Assembly: GCF_024323335.1 (NCBI RefSeq)
Contig: NC_066579.1
Location: forward strand, 352,477,400 to 352,541,399
Direction: 5' to 3'
DNA length: 64,000 nt
Origin: Lathyrus oleraceus
Taxonomy: Eukaryota; Streptophyta; Magnoliopsida; Fabales; Fabaceae
Position 1 is the stretch's first letter. The number at the start of each line of letters is the position of its first letter. The notes beneath the pieces were generated by a model. It worked only from the letters and a program-made list of their open reading frames with translations, was not told where the DNA came from and did no database searches. Of the stretch, positions 33,658 through 44,100 are shown one piece after another. The translations under genes were made by a program, and so were the position numbers.

Positions 33658-36600
33658 GATATTTTCTGTCATTTGGGCAACCCTAGCAGCTGCCAAAACG
33701 ACAGAATTGTTCACTCTCTCTCAATTTCACTTTTGGCCATTTTCCAAAATTCTTCAAAACCCTCAAAGAGCACGACCTAGCTGGGGTTTCTTCAATCATC
33801 TAAGCATCATTGTGGACATATTTTCATTGCCATTTCACAACTGGAAGGAGGTTTACTCGACTGTTATTCCAACCAACCATTCATGGCAGAATTCGATTCA
33901 ATCTCTTACAAGGGATGCTGAGCCACGATTGCTTCACCTTTCAACTTGTGGAAGCATAAAGAGCAACTGTTTCGAGCATTGGCAAGCAAATAGCATCTGA
34001 ATCTTCATCTGCTCTTCAACAGTGGTCAGTTTTCGATTCATTTGTTTTTCCAATCCATGCTATGCTTAGTGTAGGTCTTAGTATGCTGAGTCTAATGCAC
34101 TTTATATCATGTAAAATGGTTAAGATATGCATGAGAAATCTGGAAATAAAGATTGTTGTTCATTTGAATTTTTGCTCGATTCTCTTTCATTAGTTGGTTT
34201 CCATGAAAATGAAGCTTGGATTTGTCATGTGTGTGCTCTAATGGTTCTATTGATATGCTCATTATCCATTTCTGGAAATTTTTGTTCATGAGCAAAACTT
34301 TGATGTTGATTTTCTTCTGTTCGATTCATGAACTATGTTGTGTTATATTGAAAATCGATGCTGGATCCTTGTTTGCCTTGCCATGCTGAATGTTTCTGTG
34401 TATTCATTTTGGTAATCCTGGGAAATTTCATGAAGCGCGATTTTTTTGGAGAAGATGAACACATGGTTACTGTAGCAAACCCTAATATTTTTCCAGAAAG
34501 TTGGAATTTCACGTGTATTTGCTTGCTGTTACTGTTCTATTGGAATTGGACCAATCAGAACATTTTGTTCCGCCCTCCCTGTGCGCACCGTTTCAATTAG
34601 TGAGTGTGGTATTTACCACCGTGCCACTGGTCAACCGTTGACTTATCCAAACCATGTTTATTTTGTTTACTTATTCCAAATTCATTCTTCAACTTGCAAA
34701 ATTCATAACATTTTCATTTCAACTCCAAATTTCATGAAGTTTTTTTCATCATATTCACATGAATGTCTATTATTTTATCATGATTTTTGCTGAATTTTTG
34801 GTTGGCTGGATTTTAAATGGTATTAGGTTTCTTGACATGTATGCACATTTTACACCTTTTGCCATTTCTTTTGTGAAATTGTGAGGATGTATCCAATGAT
34901 TCTGAAAATTTTTGTGGTTATTCTACACTCATTCATGCTTATTTTGGTGTAAATATCATGATTTTATCATATGTGGTTTGTGTGTTATGAATTTTTGAAG
35001 TAGGGTGTGACAACTTGTGTCACACCATCGATGTGCAAATTCATGAATTTTGTTGACATGTTTCCTGGCCTCCAATTGACCCCAAATTTTGCATGAACCA
35101 TCTCTCATATGTCTAGTTTGTGTGTGAATTTTCTTGGATTTAATTATGCCATTTCCTATTTATTTGAGATTTTTCTTCCCTGCCTAGTCAATTGTTGACT
35201 TTGTGTGACACATCTTGCCATTTCATTTGGGAAATTCTCATACCTTATTGGATGATCATGAAATTTTACATGTGCATACTAGACATCTTAAGCTTTGCAT
35301 TGGTGTTGATCCCATTCATTTCTCATCTGTTTTCATTTAGTTATGATTTTTTGAAGTTGATACATGTTGGTTTGACTTCTTTGTGCTTGCTTGAATTGGT
35401 TTTGACTTTCTGATTTTAATTGACCATCTTCCCATGATCCAATTGAGCTGAAATTTCATATGCATGTCATGTTTAGGATTTTGATTGAGCATGAATTATT
35501 TGGTGATTTTTGGAATTGATTATGTTTGGTTTTGAGCTAAGTCTTGCTGTTGACTTCATTGAGCATGTTCAAATTTGCTTTGATTTTGTGATTTTCATCG
35601 ACTGCCTTCCACTTGTCCAAATGTGATGAAATTTTACATGCTTACCATGCTAGGTGTTTTGATTGATCATGATTTATTTGGTGATTTTTAAGAATGTTTG
35701 AGTTGACTTTTGATGCAAGTCATTCTGTTGACTTCTATGTGCACAAATTTGCCATGCTTTGCCTTCTTTTGTCTGTGAATTGATGATGATGCATGATATA
35801 AACTTGAGACCAATTGGAATTGCTTCTTGATTGATTAAACATGATTTGGATTGCTTGCCCTTTGCTGTTTTGCCTTTTTCATTCTCTTTTGACCCTAGGC
35901 TTGTCCTAGTGGTCCAGTTACTTACTGTTGAGCTTATGTTTTCAGGTGGAACACCAAATGACCAATGAGATCAATTTCTTTCTGATTAAGCTTGATTGAA
36001 TATTATTGTCTAACATCTTGGTTTTGTAGGTGACTTGGCTCACATGCCTAAGTCTTGTGCCTTGCACATTCATTTGCTTCTGATTACCTATTAATGTCTG
36101 TTTCCTTTGTTTTAACTTGTGAACTGTGTACTGATTTGTTTGACTATTTCAGGTACCATTAGTTGCTTAAGTTCTTTGAACTTGCTTTGCTTTGCTATTT
36201 AGCAACTTGCTTGAGGTATAATTCCTTTTTCTTCATGTAGTCTGGAAGACCTGGCCTGTTACTTGGTCAGGCAACTGTCTGAAGTCCTCCTTAAGAGGCA
36301 ATGTTTGTGTATGTTTAATTTGTCCTTGTACAGAGTCAAAGACCTCCTAAGTGAAGAGGCAGTTGGCAGAACCAAGGGATAAGCAACCTATCCCCTGCTA
36401 TTCAGTGTGTCTTCTGTTTTGCTCACACCACTGTGTTGATGCATTTCAGATAAAAACCCAAGATCTTGTGCAATTGCACAGTTGAGTCAGTATCAAATGT
36501 GTAGAAGGGTTCCCACTTTCTGAACCCACACATTCTTGTCAAATGCTCTCCCTGGCCAGGGATAGAAGCAATGAGGCACACCCCTCATCTCCTTTCATCT

Positions 36601-36808
36601 GCTTCACCTTGGCTCTCAATGTCAAGGTTAAGAGCACCATCACCCATTTCCAGAGGTTTGTTTGTTGAGGTTGATATGACCCCTCGACTAAAACCTAACC
36701 CTTGTGTGAGCCCCTTGTGTGTATATAGTGTGTGCTACCTGTGCTTGTATGTTTGTTTGACTTGCTTCCTGTGCAAGTTAGGTTTAGTTTAGACTAATCC
36801 TTGTTTGC

Positions 36809-37020
36809 TTTCTCCCTCGTTGCGATCCTTTCTCTCGCCCTCGTTGCGATCGAGCCTTTTCCTTTCTCTCGCCCTCGTTGCGATCCTTTCTCTCGCCCTC
36901 GTTGCGATCGAGCCTTTTCCTTTCTCTCGCCCTCGTTGCGATCGAGCCTTTTCCTTTCTCTCGCCCTCGTTGCGATCGAGACTTTCCCTTTCTCTTGCCC
37001 TAGTTGCAATCGAGACCTTT
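36809..37020 (+). repeat. Minisatellite in Ogre B LTR (second copy 48671-48882)
   Basis: About eight copies of a GC-rich core CCCTCGTTGCGATC with variable tails (GAGCCTTTTCCTTTCTCTCG, 20 nt), so periods alternate between 24 and 37 nt. Two more units lie at 37,130-37,195 and 48,992-49,057. The cores read as charged or Ser/Arg-rich repeats in several frames, which are not genes. Confidence 0.85.
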
Positions 37021-37025
37021 GTCCC

Positions 37026-37820
37026 TCCGTAGCCGAACTACGGCAACTCTGATTCTCATGTTCAGATGAGATACGTAGGCACGAGATGCGATGTCTTGTC
37101 GAGTTTGACTAACAACTAACACTAATTCTTTTCTCTCGCCCTCGTTGCGATTGAGACCCCCCCTTTCTCTTGCCCTAGTTGCAATCGAGACCCTTCTTCT
37201 TCCTGTGCAAGTTGGGTTAGGTGTGGCTTGCTTCCTGTGCGAGTCATGCTTAGGATAGGTTGGCCCTTGTGCCATTTAGCTAGAAACCTTAACTTAGGGT
37301 TGACTTTGCATGACAACATCTAGGCTCGAGTCGTAGTCTCCCTAGTGTTGTGTCTCCCTCTGTTATCTGGTTAGGCTAGATCCTTTATCCCTGCGTAGGG
37401 GAACTACATCGCCCTGATCTTCATACCAGATGAAGTATGTAGGCAGGAGATTGAGCTGATCTCTCCGGGCGCCCTTTTTCTTTTTCACCCTTTGTGTCTT
37501 AACCACCCTTGTGTGTGTTCTGGTTGGAGTCCGACATAAGTCCAGCGATTGGCAGTTGGTTTCCTGTGTGTGTTTTCTGGTTCGGATGCCGATATAAGTC
37601 CAGTGATTGGCAGTCGGGCTCCACGTTTGCCTGTGTCTTGTTTGTTCGTGTGCGTGTCAGCCGAGCTACGAATGCTCTGATTCTTCTCTCGTCCGAGAAG
37701 ATACGTATGCATAGGATGCGACATCCTAGCGAGCATGTGTCGTTTCCCCGGTCCGAACTACTTCGACTCTGATGTCTATGCCTGATAGACTAAGTAGGCC
37801 CAGGATGCGGTATCCTGCTG
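37026..37820 (+). other. Four structured RNA modules in Ogre B LTR (second set 48888-49682)
   Basis: Modules at 37026-37104, 37386-37466, 37658-37730 and 37749-37820. Each has GARCTACN, 10-12 nt ending in CTGAT, a 6 bp hairpin, TA, N'GTAKGC, and a second 5-6 bp hairpin with a loop usually containing GCG. The CTACN and N'GTAG strands pair and enclose the first hairpin. The bases of all helices vary between modules while pairing is kept. They lie downstream of the TATA box and would be transcribed. Single diverged relatives occur in the other LTRs around TACGTAGGCA (10,730; 58,045; 58,575). Confidence 0.72.
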
Positions 37821-38121
37821 AGTCGGTTTCAGTCTGTTTTCTTGTGTCTCTTTCAGCCAGTGTGTGTGTATGAGCAGCGTTTTAGCAACCATTTATCCTT
37901 CCTTTTGTGCGTGGATCCCGTCGAGTACGACGGATGCGTAGGGGTGCTAATACCTTCCCTTCGTATAACCGACTCCCGAACCCATCCTCTTTGGTCGCGA
38001 GACCATGTTCTTTCCTAGGTTTACTTCGAGCGTTTCCTTTCCCTCTTTTGGGATAAATAACGCACGGTGGCGGCTCTGTTGTTTTTTCTTTTCCCGCCGG
38101 TTTTTCGCGTAATGCAACAGC

Positions 38122-38139
38122 TGGCGACTCTGCTGGGGA
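38122..38139 (+). promoter_or_regulatory. Ogre B primer binding site (tRNA-Arg type)
   Basis: TGGCGACTCTGCTGGGGA, 2 nt after the LTR end. It is complementary to a tRNA 3' end TCCCCAGCAGAGTCGCCA, as reported for Ogre elements (tRNA-Arg), and is intact. Confidence 0.88.
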
Positions 38140-39500
38140 GTTTTAGAAGTTGACCTATGCTGGTCCATCTTCCCTGAGCGAGTCTCTCCTAGCGCTCTCT
38201 AGGTTAGGGTTTTGGTTGCTTTGTGCTGTGTTTATTTATTGCATTCATTATTTGTTCATTTCATTTATTGATTGCATTGATTGTGTGCATTAATGTTTGC
38301 ATTCACATTCGTTATTCATTCTGCCTGGCTGGTTGTCTGTTTTTCTTTGTGGGGTGGGAGTCAGTTGAGGTAGGAGGTCCAATACCCGAACTCGAGTGCT
38401 CTCTAGGATAGGAGAATGGCATAGTCTTGTTGACTGGTGTGGAGTATTCCTTAGCCAGTTGACTTGCGAGACCATTCACTTGGTGGAGGTCATGTTGAAC
38501 TAATAATGTCACACAAGTTATTTGTGGTTAGGCATTATTCTTTCAATCATGTGCCGCAGAAGCCAAGGACCTTAGTTTACCAAACCCATCTTGGCCTATT
38601 TTTTAGGACCGTAGTGCGGAGGTCGTTCAGATGTCAGTTCTGATACGATTGTTACGCGATACTACACTCATAAGAGTTTCTCTTGAGAATATTCTTGGAA
38701 TACGAGTATTCGTTCCTCCGATAATATTCGAGAGATGGAACGATGATTATGGGAACCTCTGATAGAACATGTCTGGCAGGTTTAAACCCTAGTACACTCC
38801 CTTTGGGTGGTTCTTAACCGAGACTCCATGCTCGTGACTCTCAACAAACCCATGATTCGTGGTTGAGTCGTTCAAACATTGTTAATATCAATGGATCCCG
38901 GATCAGGGGTAAAACCTAAAATCCACCAAAGCGGCTGGTTGATATTAAGGATGTTTGAGCTGGTTCATGTACCATTAATATCAATGGAACTTGGGTGTCG
39001 ATAAGGTGAAAACCTAAATCCACCAAAATGGATGATTGATATTAGGGATATAATGAGCTTTCCCACGACCTTTGTTTGGCGTGCTTTGCTTGATCCTTGA
39101 GTGTGTTTGTTGCATTCATGCATTCATGCATTCATCTGCATCCATATCATCAGAAAAAAAGAAAATTTTCAAGGAACTCAAAGGAGTTTATCTGCAAAAA
39201 ATTTCAAAACATGAAAAAACCGGGAAAAATTTTTCACCTGATATATCTGATGAGATATTCTCATATATGATCAAAATGCTAAATATTTCAAAGTTTGCAA
39301 ATAAAACCCTCGAGTTCCTTTGAAATAAAAACAAGCATATGCATAAACACTTCATGCATCATTTGCATCAGCGGGTGTTTTGTTCCGGTCTCCCGTCCTG
39401 TGGTCTGACCCTGCGATCTTCATTTATTTTGAAGACGCACTTTGCCGGTATTATACTAGAGCCGACTCTGCCAGATTGATGGATCATCCTGAGCAAGAGA
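38140..39500 (+). other. Ogre B leader
   Basis: About 1.4 kb without a credible ORF. It contains a conserved leader hairpin (GAGAATATTC at about 38,693 pairing with GATAATATTC at about 38,721, with GAATACGAGTATTC inside) and two stem-loop cassettes (38881-39054). In autonomous Ogres ORF1 and gag would follow; here the leader runs into the remnant of the pro region. Confidence 0.65.
38881..39054 (+). other. Two tandem stem-loop cassettes in the Ogre B leader
   Basis: Copy 1 (38,881-38,951) and copy 2 (38,970-39,052) each have TTAATATCAATGG at the left and a GATATTAR complement at the right, closing a 10 bp stem. AAACCTAAATCCACCAAA lies in the loop part. Similar cassettes, diverged but pairing, occur in the LTR of C (56,282-56,350) and in the A/D LTR (12,475-12,550). 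Confidence 0.6.
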
Positions 39501-39503
39501 ATT

Positions 39504-39775
39504 GTGAACTCGAGGGAGATTTTGCCAGACTTAGTGCTGTTGATGGATTTATTCCTGGTTAACCAATCCCGGGCTGGCATTGGCTACTGTTCTGGGGCAC
39601 TTAAGGAGCAAGGTTTGTTTGCAAGTGGAGGATTCATCCATGACGATCAACCTGAAGAAGAGGATGCTGCTATCTTGGAAGAGGACGCAGAGGACTTGAA
39701 CAATTTCATCATTCCTGGTGGTGTCTGTCACAATTGGGTCACTGTGGGCGTTCCTACAGTTGTTCATAAGTCAGA
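39504..39775 (+). pseudogene. Ogre B remnant of the pro C-terminal region
   Basis: The plus frame encodes RAGIGYCSGALKEQ, GGFIHDDQPEEEDAAILEED and CHNWVTVGVPTVVHKSE. This corresponds to GLGFSHG, AGFIHSEDQ and the exon end of element A (50200-50440). It is the part just upstream of the intron; gag and the protease active site are deleted. A stop follows inside the intron if it is not spliced. Confidence 0.75.
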
Positions 39776-40045
39776 GTAACAATCACTTTGTTTAAAAACC
39801 CTTCTCCCATGCCAAAAGGAGAAGTGATGACATTGTTGGCAACATCTTGTGCAATGATATTTTCATTCAAATAAATTCATGTTAAAACATTTGTTTTTCC
39901 ATTTGTTTTCCCTTTTCGCTTTTTGCATGAAATTGGTGATCACAAAAAACCTTAAAAAACAAGAATAAAAGCAATCTTTTCATCTGCATAACGATTGTCT
40001 TGTTTGATTTTCAAAGTGCTTTTTATACTCAAAATCTTTATGCAG
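39776..40045 (+). other. Ogre B intron (270 nt)
   Basis: Donor GTAACA at 39776, acceptor TTTATGCAG at 40037-40045, preceded by pyrimidine-rich sequence (about 39,885-39,915). Splicing joins KSE to LFLKPIEH in frame and removes the TAA at 39777-39779. Position and length match the intron of element A. Confidence 0.72.
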
Positions 40046-40229
40046 GTTGTTTCTCAAACCCATTGAACATAATTATCGGACGTCATCTCCCAATTTTGAA
40101 TTCCCTGTATTCGAAGCGGAAGAAGATGATGATTGAAGGGATTTCTGACGAGATTTCCCGACTTCTTGAGCAAGAAAGAAGATCACACTCAGCTGCATCT
40201 CGAGAATCAGCAGAACAGCCAACTGGGGC

Positions 40230-40234
<5 letters not shown>
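40046..40234 (+). pseudogene. Ogre B remnant of the RT exon, N-terminal
   Basis: KPIEHNYRTSSPNFEFPVFE and GISDEISRLLEQE correspond to KPIENNDLMPSPNFEFPVFE and EIPDEISGMLEHE of element A, with a small frameshift between. Homology stops at the poly(A) run, which marks the left edge of the large internal deletion. Confidence 0.75.

Positions 40235-40266
<32 letters not shown>
40235..40266 (+). repeat. A32 homopolymer at the internal deletion junction of Ogre B
   Basis: Thirty-two consecutive A residues followed by about 45 nt of A-rich CAAAAGAAAT text, located exactly between the RT N-terminal remnant and the integrase C-terminal remnant. Confidence 0.9.
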
Positions 40267-40269
<3 letters not shown>

Positions 40270-40339
40270 AAAGAAATCAAAAGCCAAATCAAAAGAAAAC
40301 AAAAGAAAAATAGCACCCTCAAAGTCCCAAGTTGACTGA

Positions 40340-40635
40340 TGCTGAATTCGATCGAAAAGAAGAGATCAACTGCCATGTGTCATGGTCAGTCATATCAGCA
40401 GAGAGTGAAAAAGCATTCGACAAGAAGGTCAAGCCTCGCGTGTTCCGAGGGACCTTGTGCTCAAGAAAGTCTTGCCTTTCGTGCCCAAGTCCAGGGGCAA
40501 GTGGACTTCAAGCTATGAACGTCCATTTGTTGTCAAGAGAGCCTCTTCAGGCAATGTTTTGACACTTACAACAATGGATGGAGAAGTTCACTCGTCCTGT
40601 GAATTCCAGATGCAGTCAAGAAATACTTCGCCTAA
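40340..40635 (+). pseudogene. Ogre B remnant of the integrase C-terminus
   Basis: Pieces in two frames: KAFDKKVKPRVF, VLPFVPKSRGKWTSSYERPF and VVKRASSGNVLTLTTMDGE, then KYFA with stop TAA at 40633-40635. These parallel the end of element A integrase (25430-25140). The core with the DDE residues is absent. Small frameshifts lie near 40,450 and 40,590. Confidence 0.8.
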
Positions 40636-40660
40636 AAACAAAAAATCAAAAGCTCGCTAA

Positions 40661-40815
40661 GTCGAACACCCCAAAGGGCGACTTAGGCAAAAAGGAGCGT
40701 CTCGGTGGATTGAAAACCCGAAAGGGCGATCCAGGCAAAAGTTAGAGACATTGAAAAAAGGAATTTGCATCCCGCTAGATTGATCACCTCACACTGGGGC
40801 AAACTAGGCAAAAAT
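40661..40815 (+). repeat. Triple GAAA-loop motif after the pol stop of Ogre B
   Basis: Three diverged direct repeats at 40,666-40,690, 40,711-40,740 and 40,770-40,812. The clearest reads ACCCGAAAGGGCGATCCAGG (40,716-40,735), a 3 bp stem with a GAAA loop, and all end in AGGCAAAA. The same set lies after the stop of element A (24,970-25,110 on the minus strand). Confidence 0.7.
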
Positions 40816-42406
40816 TAGGGATTTGGCAAGTAACTGCATCTTGACAAGACCGTGCTCTGTAATCTGTCATCCGTCAGGGATTCTCGATTCGTCGTCGACT
40901 GAAGCTCCGAATACATCGAAAATTCGGAATGGTAGAGGAAAGGTCATTATGTTCAATGTAGCCCTCTCCAATATATATCACCGATTTCAGACTTGTACAG
41001 ATCTATGGAGTCTCGCCCTTTGCAGACTACCATTCCATCACATCAATTTGAGCTTTTAGCCAATTGTTTGCACTCTTATTTGTTTCAACTCAACAAACGT
41101 TTTGCATGTTTTAATTGATAAAGTATCATTGTTTTCAAAATAAACAAATTTTTCACAAAATTGTTCTTAAACAAAGTGAACATTCACGATGATGGAAGAA
41201 TACTTAGGAGACCCACAGTGCTCTCCCGGGGGTGGTATGATTACCAACAGGTAAGACAATTGTTCGTATCTCGAGCATGACTGTATCTTTCTCCTGTCGA
41301 ACCTCTTTTGGTTTCTCCTCAGCAAAGTTGCCCGATGCAGTGTCGTTTGAAGTTATTCATCTTCATGTTCCCGGCAGTACAGATTCTTCCTCCAAATCCC
41401 TGTTAGCTCTATTATGGGGCATCCCCAGTAGAGTGTTGTTTGAGCCCTATCGTGGGGCATCCCCAGCAAGGTTGCTGTCGAAATACTTTTGTGGGGCAGT
41501 TCCCCAAGCAGAGTGTTTACTGAAGACTTCAACTTTCCTCTCTCCAGCAGAGCATTCTTCTCCTCTCCACCAGCATGGGTGCTTTTCTTGGAAGATTCAG
41601 TATTCGGTGAATTGACATCCCAGTACTCCATCATGTCCTCAGATGGATCCCCAGCGGAGTTGTTGGCATGATGAGCTTTCTCAATGCCTATCTATCCTCA
41701 TCAGAGATCTGGTTGCTCCTTAGCATCTCTGATTTCCAACACGAGTTGTTGTGGCGCGTCCGCCAGTATGTGGAACTCTGTTCTCCGGTTGTGACTGACG
41801 ATCCCTCCGGAAGCCTCCGGTGGCCTTCCTCCCCTGCAGGATGATGATTGTTCCCTATTGTCCCAGTCTCCAGTGGATTTTCTTGGCTCTCTGGTGACTT
41901 TGGTTTTGCTCTCCGGACGGTTGATTCCCGGACCTGCGTGTTGAGCATGTCTGTTTGTCAGCATTCATCATACGTTCATCATGCATAATGCATACATGCA
42001 TAATCATAGCATTTGGATACTCATGTTGCAGCTGTCGCCGGGTATCTGTTGATTGTTACCTCCTGCTATTTGTTGATACAGATCTCTCCAGTAGATTTTC
42101 CCCTAGCAGATGTGGGTGTGTCTGATCTCTCCATGTAGAGTCAACCCCTTAAGCAGAAAGTGTCTATCCTTTCCTGCCATTTCCCCACTGAGATACTTCC
42201 TCGTGGATGACGGTTGTTTCCGTTCCCTCCCAACATGCATTGGGATGGGTTTTCCCTATTGAGTTCTTTCCTCATTAGGATGAGTCCTGATTCAGTCTGC
42301 CTTTTTGGATCGATCCTAAATTGGCTTCCTGTTGGCTGTCTCCCGTACTTCCCTGGGGCATAAATGAATAGTCGCTCACTCATCTTATCCTCAGCGGAAT
42401 TTGTCG

Positions 42407-42690
42407 GCCTCTACCTACAAACCGGTAGCTGTAAGTCCTATCTTTGTGGTTTTCTACCTACAAGCTGGTAGTTGTAAAATCCCACTTTCATCCCCTGGCG
42501 GATATGGTTCGTTGGCTTCTACCTACAAACCGGTAGCTGTAAGTCCTATCTTTGTGGTTTTCTACCCACTAGCTGGTAGTTGTAAAATCCCACATTCCTC
42601 CCCTTGGTGGAGTTAACCCTTTGTGCTCATCCTATTGATGACTGGTTACTTTTCCGTGGTTTTCTACCTACAAACCGGTAGATGTAATCC
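42407..42690 (+). repeat. Hairpin tandem repeat in Ogre B 3'UTR
   Basis: Five copies of TCTACCTACAAACCGGTAG-type sequence (near 42,410, 42,459, 42,519, 42,561 and 42,663). Each can form a CTACC/GGTAG stem and is followed by TGTAA. Copies alternate between two flanking texts, giving a higher-order period of about 110 nt. Confidence 0.75.
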
Positions 42691-42866
42691 CCTCTTTGTG
42701 GTATTGATACTCTTTTCCTCTTTGGATACTTGCCTTGATCAAGCAGTATTGTTCCCATTGGGTCTTCCCCTTCTTTTTGGATATTTGCTCAGAGTTAGCA
42801 ACGTTATCCTCCTTTGATTGGTCATCTTTTGCATACCTAGCCTGGTACCCTGATGCCTTTCTTTTC

Positions 42867-43720
42867 GGTCGATTATTCATTTAACAACCTACAACCCGGT
42901 TATGGATAATCTTCCATGCGAGGTTATTATCTACGTTTTGACGGCTATAGATAATGTATCTCATGCACTCTTTGGTCAATCTTTCGATTGTTATCTCCAG
43001 CAGAGTAAGATTCGTATTCCTTGTGGAATCGAATGCCCATCCTTTAACAAGTTTGCCTTCGCTCTCTTCAGGATGATGTCGGTCGATTATTCATTTAACA
43101 ACCTACAACCCGGTTATGGATAATCTTCCATGCGAGGTTATTATCTACGTTCTGACGGCTATAGATAATATATCTCATGCACTCTTTGGTCAATCTTTCG
43201 ATTGTTATCACCAGCAGAGTAAGATTCGTATTCCTTGTGGAATCGAATGCCCATCCTTTAACAAGTTTGCCTTCGCTCTCTTCAGGATGATGTCGGTCGA
43301 TTATTCATTTAACAACCTACAACCCGGTTATGGATAATCTTCCATGCGAGGTTATTATCTACGTTTTGACGGCTATAGATAATATATCTCATGCATTCTT
43401 TGGTCAATCTTTCGATTGTTATCACCAGCAGAGTAAGATTCGTATTCCTTGTGGAATCGAATGTCCATCCTTTAACAAGTTTGCCTTCGCTCTCTTCAGG
43501 ATGTTTTCGGTCGATTATTCATTTAACAACCTACAACCCGGTTATGGATAATCTTCCATGCGAGATTATTATCTGCGTTCTGACGGCTATAGATAATATG
43601 TCTCATGCGCTCTTGGGTCGAAGTCGTCCTCCCCAGTCGAGTAAGATTCGTATTTCTTGTGGAATCGAATGTCCATCCTTTAACAAGACTGCTTTTCTAG
43701 CCCTCTTCAGGATGTTGAGT
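42867..43720 (+). repeat. 214 bp tandem repeat, about four units
   Basis: Units start with GGTCGATTATTCATTTAAC at 42867, 43081, 43295 and 43509. The first three are nearly identical and the fourth is diverged towards its end. Each unit contains CNCCAGCAGAGTAAGATTCG. Satellite-like organisation. Confidence 0.9.
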
Positions 43721-43768
43721 GTTTTGGAACACAAACCAATTCACGCTTTGGCACTCAGGCCAATCTTT

Positions 43769-44100
43769 CCGGTATTCAGACCGAAGAAGTTTCCGACGAT
43801 CAGGTCGATGTACTTATGTTTTTTCCGGTATTCAGACCGAAGAAGTTTCCGACGATCAGGTCGATGTACTTATGTGTTTTTCCGGTATTCAGACCGAAGA
43901 AGTTTCCGACGATCAGGTCGATGTACTTATGTTTTTTCCGGTATTCAGACCGAAGAAGTTTCCGACGATCAGGTCGATGTACTTATGTTTTTCCGGTATT
44001 CAGACCGAAGAAGTTTCCGACGATCAGGTCGATGTACTTTTGTTTTTCCGGTATTCAGACCGAAGAAGTTTCCGACGATCAGGTCGATGTACTTATGGCA
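43769..44100 (+). repeat. 55-57 bp tandem repeat, six units
   Basis: Units start CCGGTATTCAGACCGAAGAA at 43769, 43825, 43882, 43938, 43993 and 44048. Length differences lie in a T-run (3-6 T). Diverged relatives (TTCAGACCGAAGTGG, TATCCAGGTCGACG) continue to about 44,300. Confidence 0.9.

Larger units (their letters stand above)
32625..38119 (+). repeat. Ogre B 5' LTR (5,495 bp)
   Basis: It starts TGTAGCACCTC and ends AATGCAACA. Order within it: U3 with TATA (33651-33657), a long region with weak similarity to the solo LTR at 26689 (shared AT-rich text such as GTGTGACAACTTGTGTCACACCA, a palindrome near 35,003-35,026), the structured block at 36,235-36,640, a minisatellite (36809-37020), four structured modules (37026-37820), the CTAATACCTTCCCTT box (37,949-37,963), and the PBS-like TGGCGGCTCTG (38068-38078). 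All open frames inside are chance products of the repeats. Confidence 0.93.

Noticed and set aside
36794..37052. Frames of 71-83 residues on both strands rich in Arg, Glu, Ser and Leu
   Set aside because: Translation of the GC-rich minisatellite in the LTR; repeated identically at 48656-48914.
37026..37820. The LTR modules as tRNA genes or hammerhead ribozymes
   Set aside because: No acceptor stem, no T-loop GTTCRANNC box, and none of the conserved hammerhead core (CTGATGA plus GAAA). The CTGAT string alone is not enough.
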